From UBA7672 sp965229115 (lineage in GTDB: Bacteria > Pseudomonadota > Alphaproteobacteria > Caulobacterales > Hyphomonadaceae): a stretch of 64,000 nt of DNA. The stretch is from contig CBDDIR010000003.1 of the NCBI GenBank assembly GCA_965229115.1, forward strand, positions 4,457,623-4,521,622, in the 5' to 3' direction. The notes below the pieces were generated by a model, which was given only the letters and a program-made list of their open reading frames with translations, made no database searches and was not told where the DNA came from. How positions within the stretch are numbered: position 1 is the first letter of the stretch; every line of letters starts with the position of its first letter. Position numbers and translations under genes: made by a program. Of this stretch, positions 43,201 through 50,856 are shown piece by piece.

Positions 43201-44521
43201 TGAATACGCCGGCATATCCAGAGCCGCCCGCAACAACCGAAACCGTATGCGCGCCGCCCAGATCAGCATCGCCAAAAGCAATCACGCCGCTCGCCGAAGG
43301 CGCAGTATCCACCGCTGCTCCAGCCGCATCCGCCGCCGTGATCACCGGCGCATTGTCGTTCGCATTGCCAACGCTGACCGCCACCGCCCGGCTCGTCGTC
43401 GCAACGCCATCCGATGCCGACACCACAATGTCGTACACATTGTTGCCGCCCACATCCGCAGGCGCTTCAAAGTCCGGCGCCGCCTTGAACGTCACAACGC
43501 CCGTCACCGGATCGATGTTGAACAGCGCCGCGTCCGCGCCGGAGAGCGAATAGGTAAGCGCGCTGCCATCCGCATCCGTCGCCACAGCCGTATAAACAGC
43601 CCCGGTCGCGTTCTCCTGCACCGCAGCCGCGCCGCCTGACACAAACACCGGCGCATTGTCATTCACATTGGTGACGCTGATCGCAACCGACTGCGCGACC
43701 GACGCCGTGCCGTCTGACGCCGACACCACAACATCATAGACATTGTCGCTGCCCGCATCCGCCGGCGCTTCGAAATCCGGAGGCGACCGGAACGTCACCG
43801 CGCCCGTCGAACCATCAATCATGAAGTGCGCCGCATCGGCGCCAGAGATCGCATACGTAATCGCGTTGCCGTCCGCATCGCTCGCAGCAGCCGTGTAAAC
43901 GACCCCCGCCGCGTTCTCCGCAACGCTCACGCTCCCGCCAGACGTAAACACCGGCGCCTGGTTCGCTGGTGGCGGAGGCGGAGAAGGCGGTGGCGGAGCA
44001 GGAGGCGGCGGCGCTGGCGGTGGAGGCGCTGGCGGTGGAGGCGAAGGCGGCGGAGGAGAGGGCGGGGGAGGCGGCGGCGGACTAACGCCCGCTCCCCCAT
44101 CACTCCCACCGCCACCGCCCGCAGCGGCGGCTGCAGCCGCACCCGCGCCACCAACAGCAAGGAACGGCAGCAGCAACGGGCTCCCCGCAACGCCGACCAC
44201 CCCGGCAGTCGCAACCATCGCGTCCGTCAACACCGGCAGGTCCAGAAACACCCCAGCCTCGGTCGAAACAAACGCATCCGCCGGCAGCATGATCGTCCGC
44301 CCGTCCTCGAGCGTGACCCTCAGCGTCCCATCAGCCTGAACTTCATAGCTGCGCACGCCCTCAAGCGCGTCGATGCTGACGAACGAATTGCCCGATCCAT
44401 CCTGCGTCTGCGTCTGCGTCTGCGCATCCGCACGCGACGCGCCCAGCAGCCCGAAAAGCAGCCCAGCGCCAGACACGATCCCCCGGCCACCCCGGAACGG
44501 AGCGTTGCGCTTCGATGCCAC
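40208..44521 (-). CDS. Giant cadherin/VCBS/RTX surface protein, type I secretion substrate
   Basis: A 1437-residue protein. The N-terminus has a Sec-like hydrophobic segment (GIVSGAGLLFGLLGASRADA), a QT repeat and a beta domain with a second hydrophobic stretch. A Pro-rich hinge (about residues 145-190) follows, then at least two cadherin repeats (PVFTSGG, VSVAENA, PDFEAPADAG), VCBS/Ig-like repeats with DGxxxVTxxV, and about five 50-residue GGFVVVWQ/GVFAQRFDAAGA repeats. RTX nonapeptides (GGAGPDSLFGW, GGDGDDRIAG) precede an M10-type C-terminal secretion region (FTPGQDKIEVSA). The start is GTG at 44521 with GGGGGAA. Its exporter is encoded downstream in the same operon. Confidence 0.9.
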   Translation of the reverse strand: MASKRNAPFRGGRGIVSGAGLLFGLLGASRADAQTQTQTQDGSGNSFVSIDALEGVRSYEVQADGTLRVTLEDGRTIMLPADAFVSTEAGVFLDLPVLTDAMVATAGVVGVAGSPLLLPFLAVGGAGAAAAAAAGGGGGSDGGAGVSPPPPPPPSPPPPSPPPPAPPPPAPPPPAPPPPSPPPPPANQAPVFTSGGSVSVAENAAGVVYTAAASDADGNAITYAISGADAAHFMIDGSTGAVTFRSPPDFEAPADAGSDNVYDVVVSASDGTASVAQSVAISVTNVNDNAPVFVSGGAAAVQENATGAVYTAVATDADGSALTYSLSGADAALFNIDPVTGVVTFKAAPDFEAPADVGGNNVYDIVVSASDGVATTSRAVAVSVGNANDNAPVITAADAAGAAVDTAPSASGVIAFGDADLGGAHTVSVVAGGSGYAGVFSAVIADPAGADGAGLVNWSYAAGSHALLYLAAGETLVQSYTVTLSDGVQSVTQSVVVTITGTNEGPVIAGAPQSAGVDQTHADASGVIAFSDRDLSDSHTVGVAPGATGYLGVFNAFFGNSATGDGAGRVDWAFSVDSGALQYLPAGETLTQTYVITVADGHGGTATQTVTVFLNGQNDAPMITSAVTAGAIVEDGVVTASGIIAFADPDAGSVHTASFEALGAGYIGTFAASVTDASAADGAGELTWTFAVDNALLQWLGAGEVLTQTYAVRLHDGAAVLTRNVVVTITGANDAPVVASSVVATNQDLAISGRLAASDVDGDALAFSVQTGPQHGVVMLQTDGAYVYTPAAGYSGADSFTFSVSDGLTVTTGTVNIDVARGEFRVDYQFDHADVVSAGVAATHDNPEVAALVGGGHVVMWVATVEVPDGFARQVYAQIYDAAGAKAGSAILVDPLGLTEQMMPSAAGLADGGFVVVWQAFGSDGLGIFAQRYTAGGAPSGDAFNVNSVPFSDANDPTVTALAGGGYAVSWTGNDIDDGSLTVYARVFDETGAALSPDLVVNTNLAGAQFTRGSITENIVGLAGGRFAVVFTDADGADGDGLGVFARVFEANGAAVNAEQVRVNTHVAGTQHLASVSALVGGGFVVTWTDESGHDGSGSGVFAQRFDADGAKVGGEIQVNTEVDSSQLNSKVEQLGDGGFVVVWQGHSAGEYDIHGQRFDAAGAKVGAEFVVPSAAGSVEDQPSIALRDDGTLALAWRGQGGTIDQTIITATAGLQNDAKALVGGAGPDSLFGWDKADVIHGGDGDDRIAGLGDADTLTGGAGRDHFVYGAASEGGDTITDFTPGQDKIEVSAAGFGGGLSVGAAVALVSNSAPVAAGSAGTFLYNTDTGELFWDRDGAGAAPRELIATLVGKPAITASDISVSDASVGSSGFTDLGVITSGMRMAPVVETLGADGHFAQSHPVAMELLTHVMDEPLPPSDDADLMQPHLQDEHGWQ

Positions 44522-44877
44522 CTTACGATTCCCCCGTCCGGCCGCCTGTGAGTAGGCTTGTGAGTAAAATTTATAAGTGTCTCAAACGGGTACGCAGCCG
44601 GATTCGCTCAGCGAGCTAGTAAAACGCAATCACCGCACCTCTTGAGAGACGCAGCCCCGTCCAAACCCGCCCCATCCAGGCAAATCGCCCCCAATCGCAA
44701 TCGCGATTACACGCCCCGGCCATGCTTTTCCGGCCCTTGTTCGCGCCGACGCTTGGGAAAGTGACCGCCCGGCCGCTTTCCCGTCTTTCCCAAATCTAAA
44801 CCCGAAGCATATGACATCGGCTGACTGGCCCCCACATGCCAGCAAGGCCAGACCCTCTGGCCGCCTGCGGAGTGACC
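44522..44877. other. Divergent promoter region of the RTX operon and yggT
   Basis: About 355 bases with no gene. An AT-rich patch (GTAAAATTTATAAGTG, near 44563-44578) and a direct GTGAGTA repeat lie just upstream of the RTX start and probably mark its promoter. A GGAG site precedes the yggT ATG. Confidence 0.4.
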
Positions 44878-45168
44878 ATGAAGTCGGTAATCCTCGTCAT
44901 CGACCTGATCCTGAACCTCGTGGTCTGGGTCCTCATCATCCAGGCCGTGATGTCGTGGCTGCTGGCCTTCAACGTCATCAACCGGCGCAACCAGTTCGTC
45001 TGGCAGATCTGGAATTTCCTCACCGCCGTCACCGAGCCGCTGCTCAAGCCGATCCGCAGCGTGATCCGCCCCTTCAACGGCATCGACCTCTCGGGCCTCG
45101 TCCTCATCATCCTGATCTTCCTGCTGCGCGACGTGATGTGGCGCTACATCTACCCGAACGTGATCTGA
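44878..45168 (+). CDS. yggT: YggT-family membrane protein
   Basis: A 96-residue protein with two YGGT helices (ILVIDLILNLVVWVLIIQAVMSWLL and SGLVLIILIFLLRDVMW) and the connecting TEPLLKPIRSVIRPFNGIDLSGL. The family is a small inner-membrane protein with a role in osmotic tolerance that is incompletely defined. The ATG at 44878 has a GGAG site; a frame start 14 codons upstream is not supported. It is followed by DUF167 and FolD in a typical alphaproteobacterial cluster. Confidence 0.88.
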   Translation: MKSVILVIDLILNLVVWVLIIQAVMSWLLAFNVINRRNQFVWQIWNFLTAVTEPLLKPIRSVIRPFNGIDLSGLVLIILIFLLRDVMWRYIYPNVI

Positions 45169-45172
45169 CCGC

Positions 45173-45499
45173 ATGACAACGCCCTGCTGGCGGCTAGTGC
45201 CGGGCGGGGCGGAACTGCGCGTGAGAGCGCAGCCCAACGCCTCGAAAGACGCGATCGAGGGGCAGGGCGCAGACGCCTCCGGCCAGGCTTTCCTGAAAGT
45301 CCGCGTCCGCGCTGTCCCTGAGAAGGGAAAGGCCAACGCCGCCATCGAAAAGCTGCTGGCCAAGGCCCTGGGCGTGCCCGCATCGGCCGTCACGATAGAA
45401 AAGGGCGAAACCCAGCGCATCAAGACCGTGCGAATCTCGTCCGATGCGTCTATAGCAGCGGCCATTCGGGCTTTGTTGGATGCGCGCGATGACGGCTGA
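45173..45499 (+). CDS. DUF167 family protein (YggU-like)
   Basis: A 108-residue protein of the DUF167/YggU family: RVRAQPNASKDAIEG, LKVRVRAVPEKGKANAAIEKLLAKALG and VTIEKGETQRIKTVRI. Its molecular role is unknown. It begins 4 bp after yggT and overlaps folD by 11 bp, so the three are likely cotranscribed. Confidence 0.88.
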   Translation: MTTPCWRLVPGGAELRVRAQPNASKDAIEGQGADASGQAFLKVRVRAVPEKGKANAAIEKLLAKALGVPASAVTIEKGETQRIKTVRISSDASIAAAIRALLDARDDG

Positions 45500-46382
45500 A
45501 CTGATCGACGGAAAGATCGTCTCGGAAAAGGTGAGGGCGGCCGCCGCTGCAGCCGTCGCCAGGCTGCCGGGCAAGCCCTGCCTCGCCGTCGTGCTGGTCG
45601 GCGACGATCCCGCCTCCGCCCTCTACGTGAAATCCAAAGGCGAGAAGACCGAAGCCGCCGGCATGCGCTCGATCACCAGGCGCTATCCCGCCACCGCCAC
45701 CCAATCCGAAATCGAAGCCGAACTGAAAGCGCTCAGCGCCGATCCCGAAGTCGACGGCATCCTGCTCCAGCTTCCGCTCCCCAAACATCTCAACGAGTCC
45801 GAAGCGCTCGCCTGCATCGACCCGCTGAAGGATGTCGACGGCCTCACCGAACTCTCGGCCGGCCGCCTCCTGCTCGGCAAGCCGGGCCTGCGCCCGTGCA
45901 CGCCCGTCGGCTGCGTGATCATGGCCAAGCACGCGCTGGGCAATGATCTCTCCGGCAAGAACGTCGTCGTCATCGGCCGCTCCATCCTCGTGGGCAAGCC
46001 GGCCGCCATGCTCTTCCTCGCCGAAAGCTGCACGGTCACCATCGCGCATTCGAAGACGGCCGATCTCCCCGCGCTCTGCCGCACGGCAGACATCCTCGTC
46101 CCCGCCGTCGGCCGCCCCGAGATGGTGCGCGGCGACTGGGTGAAGCCCGGCGCCGTCGTCATCGATGTCGGCATCAACCGCATTCCCGCGCCGGAAAAAG
46201 GTGAGGGCAAAACCCGCGTCGTCGGCGACGCGCACTTCGCCGAATGCGCCGCAGTCGCCGGCCACATCACCCCGGTCCCCGGCGGCGTCGGCCTGATGAC
46301 CGTCGCCTGCCTCCTCCGCAACACTGTCCTCGCCGCCTGCACCCGCCGCGGCTGGACCGTGCCGAAGGAGCTGGAGGCTTAG
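45489..46382 (+). CDS. folD: Bifunctional methylenetetrahydrofolate dehydrogenase/cyclohydrolase
   Basis: A 297-residue FolD: PCLAVVLVGDDPASALYVKSK contains the catalytic Lys and Tyr, PCTPVGC with GRSILVGKP is the Rossmann/NADP region, and VIDVGIN and HITPVPGGVGLMTVACLLRNT form the C-terminal signature. It interconverts 5,10-methylene- and 10-formyl-THF. The ATG 45489 (MTAELIDG) is used; it overlaps DUF167. Confidence 0.95.
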   Translation: MTAELIDGKIVSEKVRAAAAAAVARLPGKPCLAVVLVGDDPASALYVKSKGEKTEAAGMRSITRRYPATATQSEIEAELKALSADPEVDGILLQLPLPKHLNESEALACIDPLKDVDGLTELSAGRLLLGKPGLRPCTPVGCVIMAKHALGNDLSGKNVVVIGRSILVGKPAAMLFLAESCTVTIAHSKTADLPALCRTADILVPAVGRPEMVRGDWVKPGAVVIDVGINRIPAPEKGEGKTRVVGDAHFAECAAVAGHITPVPGGVGLMTVACLLRNTVLAACTRRGWTVPKELEA

Positions 46383-46414
46383 GCCGAAAGGCCAACACGC
46401 GAACGTCCGCTATT

Positions 46415-47990
46415 GGCCGAGGCTGTGTGAAAACGCCGAAGCAGTTCACACTTTCCGTGTTGGCGCGGGAGGTCTGCAATGAAACGGTTCGTCGAGGGTG
46501 AAGCTCGCGATCAGGGCGGATTGTTTCCAGCGCATCTCGAGGATTTTGTCGGGGAAGACAATCCGGTCCGCGCAGTCGACGCCTTTGTCGAGATGCTGGA
46601 TTTGCGCAAGCTCGGCTTTTCGAGCGTAGATCCGAAGACGACCGGACGTCCGAGCTATCATCCGGCGATACTTCTGAAGCTCTATGTCTATGGCTATCTC
46701 AACGCCATTCCATCCAGCCGTCGGCTCGAACGCGAGGCGGGACGCAATGTCGAGCTGATGTGGCTTACCGGGCGTCTGGCCCCCGATCACAAGACGATCG
46801 CCGACTTCCGCAAGGACCACGGCCGCGCCATTCAGCAAACGTGCGCGCAGTTCGTCGGCCTGTGCCGGGGGTTGGGCCTGTTCTCCAAGGCGATCGTGGC
46901 GCTCGACGGCAGCAAGTTCAAAGCGGTGAACAGCCGCGACAACAACTTCACGGTCAACAAGGTGGCTAAGCGCATCGAGCAGGCCGAGATCCATATCGCC
47001 CGTTATCTGACGGCTTTGGAGCGGGCCGATCGCCAGGGTGGCGAAGTCGCAGAAGAAAAAACGCCACGACTGAAGGACAAGATCGAGCGCCTGCGCCAGC
47101 GGATCGAAGACCTCAAGGCGATGGGCGCGAAGCTGGAGACGAGTCCGGGTGGGCAGGTGTCGCTCGCCGATCCTGATGCGCGCGCCATGTCGAGCCACGG
47201 CAAAGGCACTGATGTGGTTGGTTACAACGTCCAGATCGCTGTCGACGCCGAGCATCACCTCATCGTGGCGCACGACGTCAACAATATCGGGAGCGATCGC
47301 GCCCAGCTCGCGTCCATGGGGGAAAAGGCGCTCGAGGCGAGCGGACAAGCGGCGATAACCGTGCTTGCTGACCGGGGCTATTACAGCGGCGATCAGATCG
47401 TCGCCTGCGAGGGCAAGGGCGTCGATCCTATCGTCCCAAAGACCGACACCTCCGGTGGCTCACTGCGCGGGCGCTTTACGATCCAGGACTTCTTCTATGA
47501 CCGCGACCACGATCACTACACGTGCCCCGCTGGCCATCGCCTAACGCAAGCGCCAAAGCGCTCCACACGTGGACCTGATCCCGACTATGTTCGCTACCGT
47601 AACCGGGACGCTTGCAGAGCCTGCGAACTCAAATCCAGGTGCACGGACGAGCCCGTCCAGCAGATCAGAAGGTGGAAGCACTCCGATGTGCTCGATGCAA
47701 TGCAACAGCGCCTTGAACGAATGCCGAAGGCCATGAGCGTGCGCCGCCGCACAGCTGAACACCCGTTCGGCACGATCAAGGCATGGATGGGCGCAACTCA
47801 CTTCCTGACGCGGACGCTTCCGAAGGTGAAGACCGAGATGAGCCTGCAGGTGCTCGCCTACAATCTGAAGCGCATGATGGCGTTGTTCGGCATCGGCCCG
47901 CTAATCCGGGCGATGGCCGCCTGATCGGCCGGAGATCGCTCTAACTTACCTGCCCCGCGAGCAGGCCAGAGTTTTTACACGGCCTCGGCC
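46415..47990 (+). mobile_element. IS1182-family insertion sequence
   Basis: The 20-bp terminal repeats GGCCGAGGCTGTGTGAAAAC (46415-46434) and inverted GGCCGAGGCCGTGTAAAAAC (47971-47990) match at 18 of 20 positions and flank one transposase gene. The outside bases also match as inverted CGAAYGTCCG sequences, so either the ends are longer or the element is inserted into a palindrome. No clear direct target duplication is visible. It separates folD from the following hypothetical gene. Confidence 0.85.
46479..47924 (+). CDS. IS1182-family transposase
   Basis: A 481-residue transposase. The N-terminus (YHPAILLKLYVYGYLNAIPSSRRLEREAGRN, then LAPDHKTIADFRKDHG) and the DDE catalytic part (ALDGSKFKAVNSRDNN, VLADRGYYSGDQI) fit the IS1182 family. 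A zinc-knuckle-like insert (TCPAGHRL, CRACELKSRC) precedes the C-terminal PFGTIKAWMG, which carries the last acidic and His residues, and NLKRMMALFG. It appears full length. Confidence 0.92.
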   Translation: MKRFVEGEARDQGGLFPAHLEDFVGEDNPVRAVDAFVEMLDLRKLGFSSVDPKTTGRPSYHPAILLKLYVYGYLNAIPSSRRLEREAGRNVELMWLTGRLAPDHKTIADFRKDHGRAIQQTCAQFVGLCRGLGLFSKAIVALDGSKFKAVNSRDNNFTVNKVAKRIEQAEIHIARYLTALERADRQGGEVAEEKTPRLKDKIERLRQRIEDLKAMGAKLETSPGGQVSLADPDARAMSSHGKGTDVVGYNVQIAVDAEHHLIVAHDVNNIGSDRAQLASMGEKALEASGQAAITVLADRGYYSGDQIVACEGKGVDPIVPKTDTSGGSLRGRFTIQDFFYDRDHDHYTCPAGHRLTQAPKRSTRGPDPDYVRYRNRDACRACELKSRCTDEPVQQIRRWKHSDVLDAMQQRLERMPKAMSVRRRTAEHPFGTIKAWMGATHFLTRTLPKVKTEMSLQVLAYNLKRMMALFGIGPLIRAMAA

Positions 47991-48106
47991 CAAAACGGAC
48001 ATTCGAACCCAGCAAATCCTCTTGATGCTCGAAGATTTGCTTCCGACATTTACTGACCCTTATCCGCATAATGGTGTTTGGGTTCATTGCCAGCCGGGGG
48101 GAAGCA

Positions 48107-49336
48107 ATGCGCGGTTTCAGGTCGGCGCGAAGGTGTTCGACGAAAGCCGTGAAACTGGTCGCCTTCAGCCTGATGACGTCAATGGCGCTCGTGGCGAGCG
48201 TCGCCGAGGCGCAAGTGGCGCAAGTGGCGCAAGTTCGCCTTGAAGGCTTTCGTCCTCCTAACGACAATTTTGCGCCACGCGACGCGGCAAGCCATGTCGC
48301 TGTGCGCGTCGTGCGACAGACTAACTATCCCCACGGCAGTTATCTGGTGACGGTTTTCCGCTCCGGTCGCTGGCAGCGAGAGGAGTGGACAGACAAAACC
48401 GGCAACGTCCGATTCTTCTCCGACTACGAACGTGGGATCTCTTTCGTCTGGCGGCGGCAATTCAGCGGCGAAGAGTGGATCAACGCCAACCAGAACTCAC
48501 CTGGATCGTGGGAGCCGCTGGTAGGGACACTGACGGGTGAAGTTCAGCGCTGGGCCGGCGAGAGCTGTAAGATGTGGTCATGGCGCTACGAGGACAAGCC
48601 AGAACCACTTAGCAGGCACACATGCGTCACGACGGATGGCATAGTCCTCTGGGAGGGTGATCGGCGGGCAGATGGCACGTTTCGCGAGAACTTTCACGTC
48701 ATGACACTCCGGCGCGGCAGCGTTCCGATCGATGCGGCGCGTCTGCCGCCGACAGCATTTGATTGGCGGCTATGGTCGGCCCAGATGTCCCTTGGCGATG
48801 TCAGCTCCGGACACGAGGTCACGTTGGCCGGAGACAGCCAGTCGAGAATTTTCGGTAGTAGCCGCGTCAGCATTCTCAAGCGTCAGCGAGGAGACTGGCA
48901 GCTGACGGAGCGTGAGCTGCCGGAAGGCTACAATTTCGGTCTCGAGCATCCGCGAGCCAGACTGACCTTTGTCGATGAGACCGACCTGAGACGCCTGACC
49001 TTCTACCGCGTTCCGGCCGACTGGGGGCGGTTGGCGCGCGAACCTGTTCTCAATGAAACGTCGGCTCCGCAGACGATCCTTGGACTGAGCTGTCGCAACT
49101 ACAATATGGCGCCGGATCTGACGGATGCAGGAAGTGGAGAGTGCAGGACCGTCGACGGCATTACCCTTTCTTTGGGCGAATCGAGCTGGGGGCAATCCGT
49201 TCTCTGGGCTCGTGCCGTCAGCGTGTCAGAGCTACCCGCTTCTGAGAAGGCCATGGCTCCGCCGGAGAAGGTGTTTGACTGGATCACAGGCGAAGACGTT
49301 GAGAGATTTCAGTGGCGAGAGAAGCCTCGAGACTGA
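48107..49336 (+). CDS. Exported protein of unknown function
   Basis: A 409-residue protein from ATG 48107 with GGGGGAAGC upstream. The signal peptide (KLVAFSLMTSMALVASVAEAQ) is followed by a short tandem QVAQVAQV. The mature part has Trp-rich beta-like stretches (GRWQREEWTDKTGNVRFFSDYERGISFVWRRQF) and four Cys (CKMW, TCVT, SCRN, ECRT). No family was recognised. It lies just right of the IS1182 copy. Confidence 0.55.
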   Translation: MRGFRSARRCSTKAVKLVAFSLMTSMALVASVAEAQVAQVAQVRLEGFRPPNDNFAPRDAASHVAVRVVRQTNYPHGSYLVTVFRSGRWQREEWTDKTGNVRFFSDYERGISFVWRRQFSGEEWINANQNSPGSWEPLVGTLTGEVQRWAGESCKMWSWRYEDKPEPLSRHTCVTTDGIVLWEGDRRADGTFRENFHVMTLRRGSVPIDAARLPPTAFDWRLWSAQMSLGDVSSGHEVTLAGDSQSRIFGSSRVSILKRQRGDWQLTERELPEGYNFGLEHPRARLTFVDETDLRRLTFYRVPADWGRLAREPVLNETSAPQTILGLSCRNYNMAPDLTDAGSGECRTVDGITLSLGESSWGQSVLWARAVSVSELPASEKAMAPPEKVFDWITGEDVERFQWREKPRD

Positions 49337-49366
49337 TCCAGTACACCTTACGGGGTGATACCATTT

Positions 49367-49400
49367 CGAATGTCCGCTATCGGCGAACAACAGACATTCG
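49367..49400. repeat. Palindromic repeat
   Basis: CGAATGTC (49367-49374) and GACATTCG (49393-49400) flank an 18-base centre. The left half matches the bases immediately outside both IS1182 ends (CGAACGTCCGCTATTGGC and, inverted, CGAATGTCCG), suggesting a local repeat family. Confidence 0.6.
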
Positions 49401-49459
49401 TTGAATCATCGGCTACCCTGGATCTGGACACTTTGCGCGTCCACGATTGATGTCATCCG

Positions 49460-49696
49460 ATGAGCCTGTTCAATTCCCTCTGGGCCTCCCAATCCGGCTT
49501 CTGCGCTATCTGCGGCAAGCCGATGCCGCAGACGCGTTTCGACGTGCCGCACGCCACTGTCTGGAAGAAGAAGCGGCCGACCTTCGATCACATCCGTCCG
49601 CGCGTGAAGGGCGGGGGAGATGAGCCCGAAAACCTCCAGCTCGCCCATGCAGACTGCAACTGGCGCAAGGGCGATCACTGGCGGCCGAACGATTGA
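49460..49696 (+). CDS. Small HNH endonuclease
   Basis: A 78-residue stand-alone HNH protein: zinc-binding CAICGKPM, then FDHIRPRVKGG, ENLQLAHADCNWRKGDHW, giving the His-Asn-His-type beta-beta-alpha-metal fold. Such lone nucleases occur in phages and restriction modules, but no partner gene adjoins it. The start ATG 49460 is weakly supported by the ribosome site. It is unrelated at family level to the fused HNH domain at 4720. Confidence 0.75.
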   Translation: MSLFNSLWASQSGFCAICGKPMPQTRFDVPHATVWKKKRPTFDHIRPRVKGGGDEPENLQLAHADCNWRKGDHWRPND

Positions 49697-49702
49697 CGCC
49701 TC

Positions 49703-49724
49703 GCTGGATTCCGCGGAATCCAGC
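49703..49724. repeat. Perfect 22-bp palindrome
   Basis: GCTGGATT-CCGCGG-AATCCAGC is fully self-complementary and immediately followed by CATGCTCC. The stretch CCAGCCATGCTCC (49720-49732) also occurs in the IS3 palindrome at 1079-1141. No T-run is present, so it is not a clear terminator. Confidence 0.6.
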
Positions 49725-49823
49725 CATGCTCCCGCGACGCCAATCGTCACACAATCAAGGCCCTCGCTGTAGGATGCGGGCACGCCAACCCAAACCCCGC
49801 TGAACCGCGCTTATCTTTGGCGC

Positions 49824-50774
49824 ATGAACACGCGCGGCGCACATACTGAAGACGACGCGGCCATCCCGGCCGCCCTGCGCAAGCCCGTGCTCGGCGCACT
49901 GTGGAAGGAAGCGGGTGCGTTCGTCGCCTTCCTGCTCGAACTGTTCAGCCCCGATCATCTGCGCGACACAGGCATCAATCGCGAACGTGGCGCACAGCTG
50001 TCGATCTACCTCGCCAACATCGAAGCCGGCATCCGCCGCCTCATCCTCGCCGCCGCGCTCGTGTTCACGCCGCCCGCGCCACAGCCACGCGCAGCTCGCA
50101 CGCAGCCGCCGCGCGCGAAGCCAGTCGCGAGGAAACACCGCGCCGGCCTCTGCATCATCCGCCTGCCATCCACCGAGTCGACGCCCGCCATCCCCAGCCA
50201 GCTCGCCGCCATGCGTCGCCCGCCGGCGCCGAAACCCTATGGCCACATGCCGTTCCCCTGCGATCCGCTGCTCAGCCTCCCGCCGCGGCGAAAGCACAGC
50301 ATCGGCCGCATCTTCGCGATCCCGCTGCGCAATCCGCTCGACCGCTGGGTGCGCCTCTCGCGCCGCGATCCGGATTGGCGTCCGCCCGAACCTTCCTATC
50401 GTTCGCCACGCCCGAGGATCGAAAGCGATGACGAAACAAAGCGGCGCCGCAAGCGCAGCGAACCCCAAACCAGTGCAGGCCTGCCCGACAGTCTCTGGGA
50501 TTGGCGCCGCTGCCATGCCGCGTGGAATGATCCCGTCCCCGCGCCGGATTTTGCCGCGCGCCTTGAAGCGCTCTCCCGCGCCATCGCCAATCCGCAGGCG
50601 CTGATCACCCACACCGCGCGCCGCATCCACGCAAGGCGCGAGGCAACGCTCGCTCACGCTCTTCCGCGCACGCCGAACCTGCGCACGCCCCGCCGCGCGC
50701 GCGACATCGACCGATACTTTTATCGCGAAGACTTCGCGCCGCGCTGTCACGCGCGCATTGTCGACACGAGCTGA
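49824..50774 (+). CDS. Conserved-looking protein of unknown function
   Basis: A 316-residue protein. N-terminal helices (LGALWKEAGAFVAFLLELF, IYLANIEAGIRRLILAAALVF) are followed by a Pro/Arg-rich middle and an ordered C-terminus (LPDSLWDWRRCHAAWNDPVPAPDFAARLEALSRAI). There is no signal peptide or family match. The steady codon phase and GC usage support a real gene. It converges on the His-rich membrane protein gene. Confidence 0.55.
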   Translation: MNTRGAHTEDDAAIPAALRKPVLGALWKEAGAFVAFLLELFSPDHLRDTGINRERGAQLSIYLANIEAGIRRLILAAALVFTPPAPQPRAARTQPPRAKPVARKHRAGLCIIRLPSTESTPAIPSQLAAMRRPPAPKPYGHMPFPCDPLLSLPPRRKHSIGRIFAIPLRNPLDRWVRLSRRDPDWRPPEPSYRSPRPRIESDDETKRRRKRSEPQTSAGLPDSLWDWRRCHAAWNDPVPAPDFAARLEALSRAIANPQALITHTARRIHARREATLAHALPRTPNLRTPRRARDIDRYFYREDFAPRCHARIVDTS

Positions 50775-50797
50775 CAGACTCTCAACCCAGAAACCAA

Positions 50798-50826
50798 CGA
50801 TCCCGCCGGCGGCGCCAGCGGGATCG
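50798..50826. terminator. Hairpin between convergent genes
   Basis: CGATCCCGC (50798-50806) pairs with GCGGGATCG (50818-50826) around an 11-base loop, between two convergent genes. There is no good T-run on either side, so it is only a possible bidirectional terminator. Confidence 0.4.
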
Positions 50827-50856
50827 CGAACTCACGTCTGCTGTTGAAGCGGGGAA

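Noticed and set aside
41951..43639. A 562-codon + strand frame opposite the RTX gene
   Set aside because: Arg/His-rich antisense translation produced by repeat-rich GC DNA; the minus frame has cadherin, VCBS and RTX motifs.
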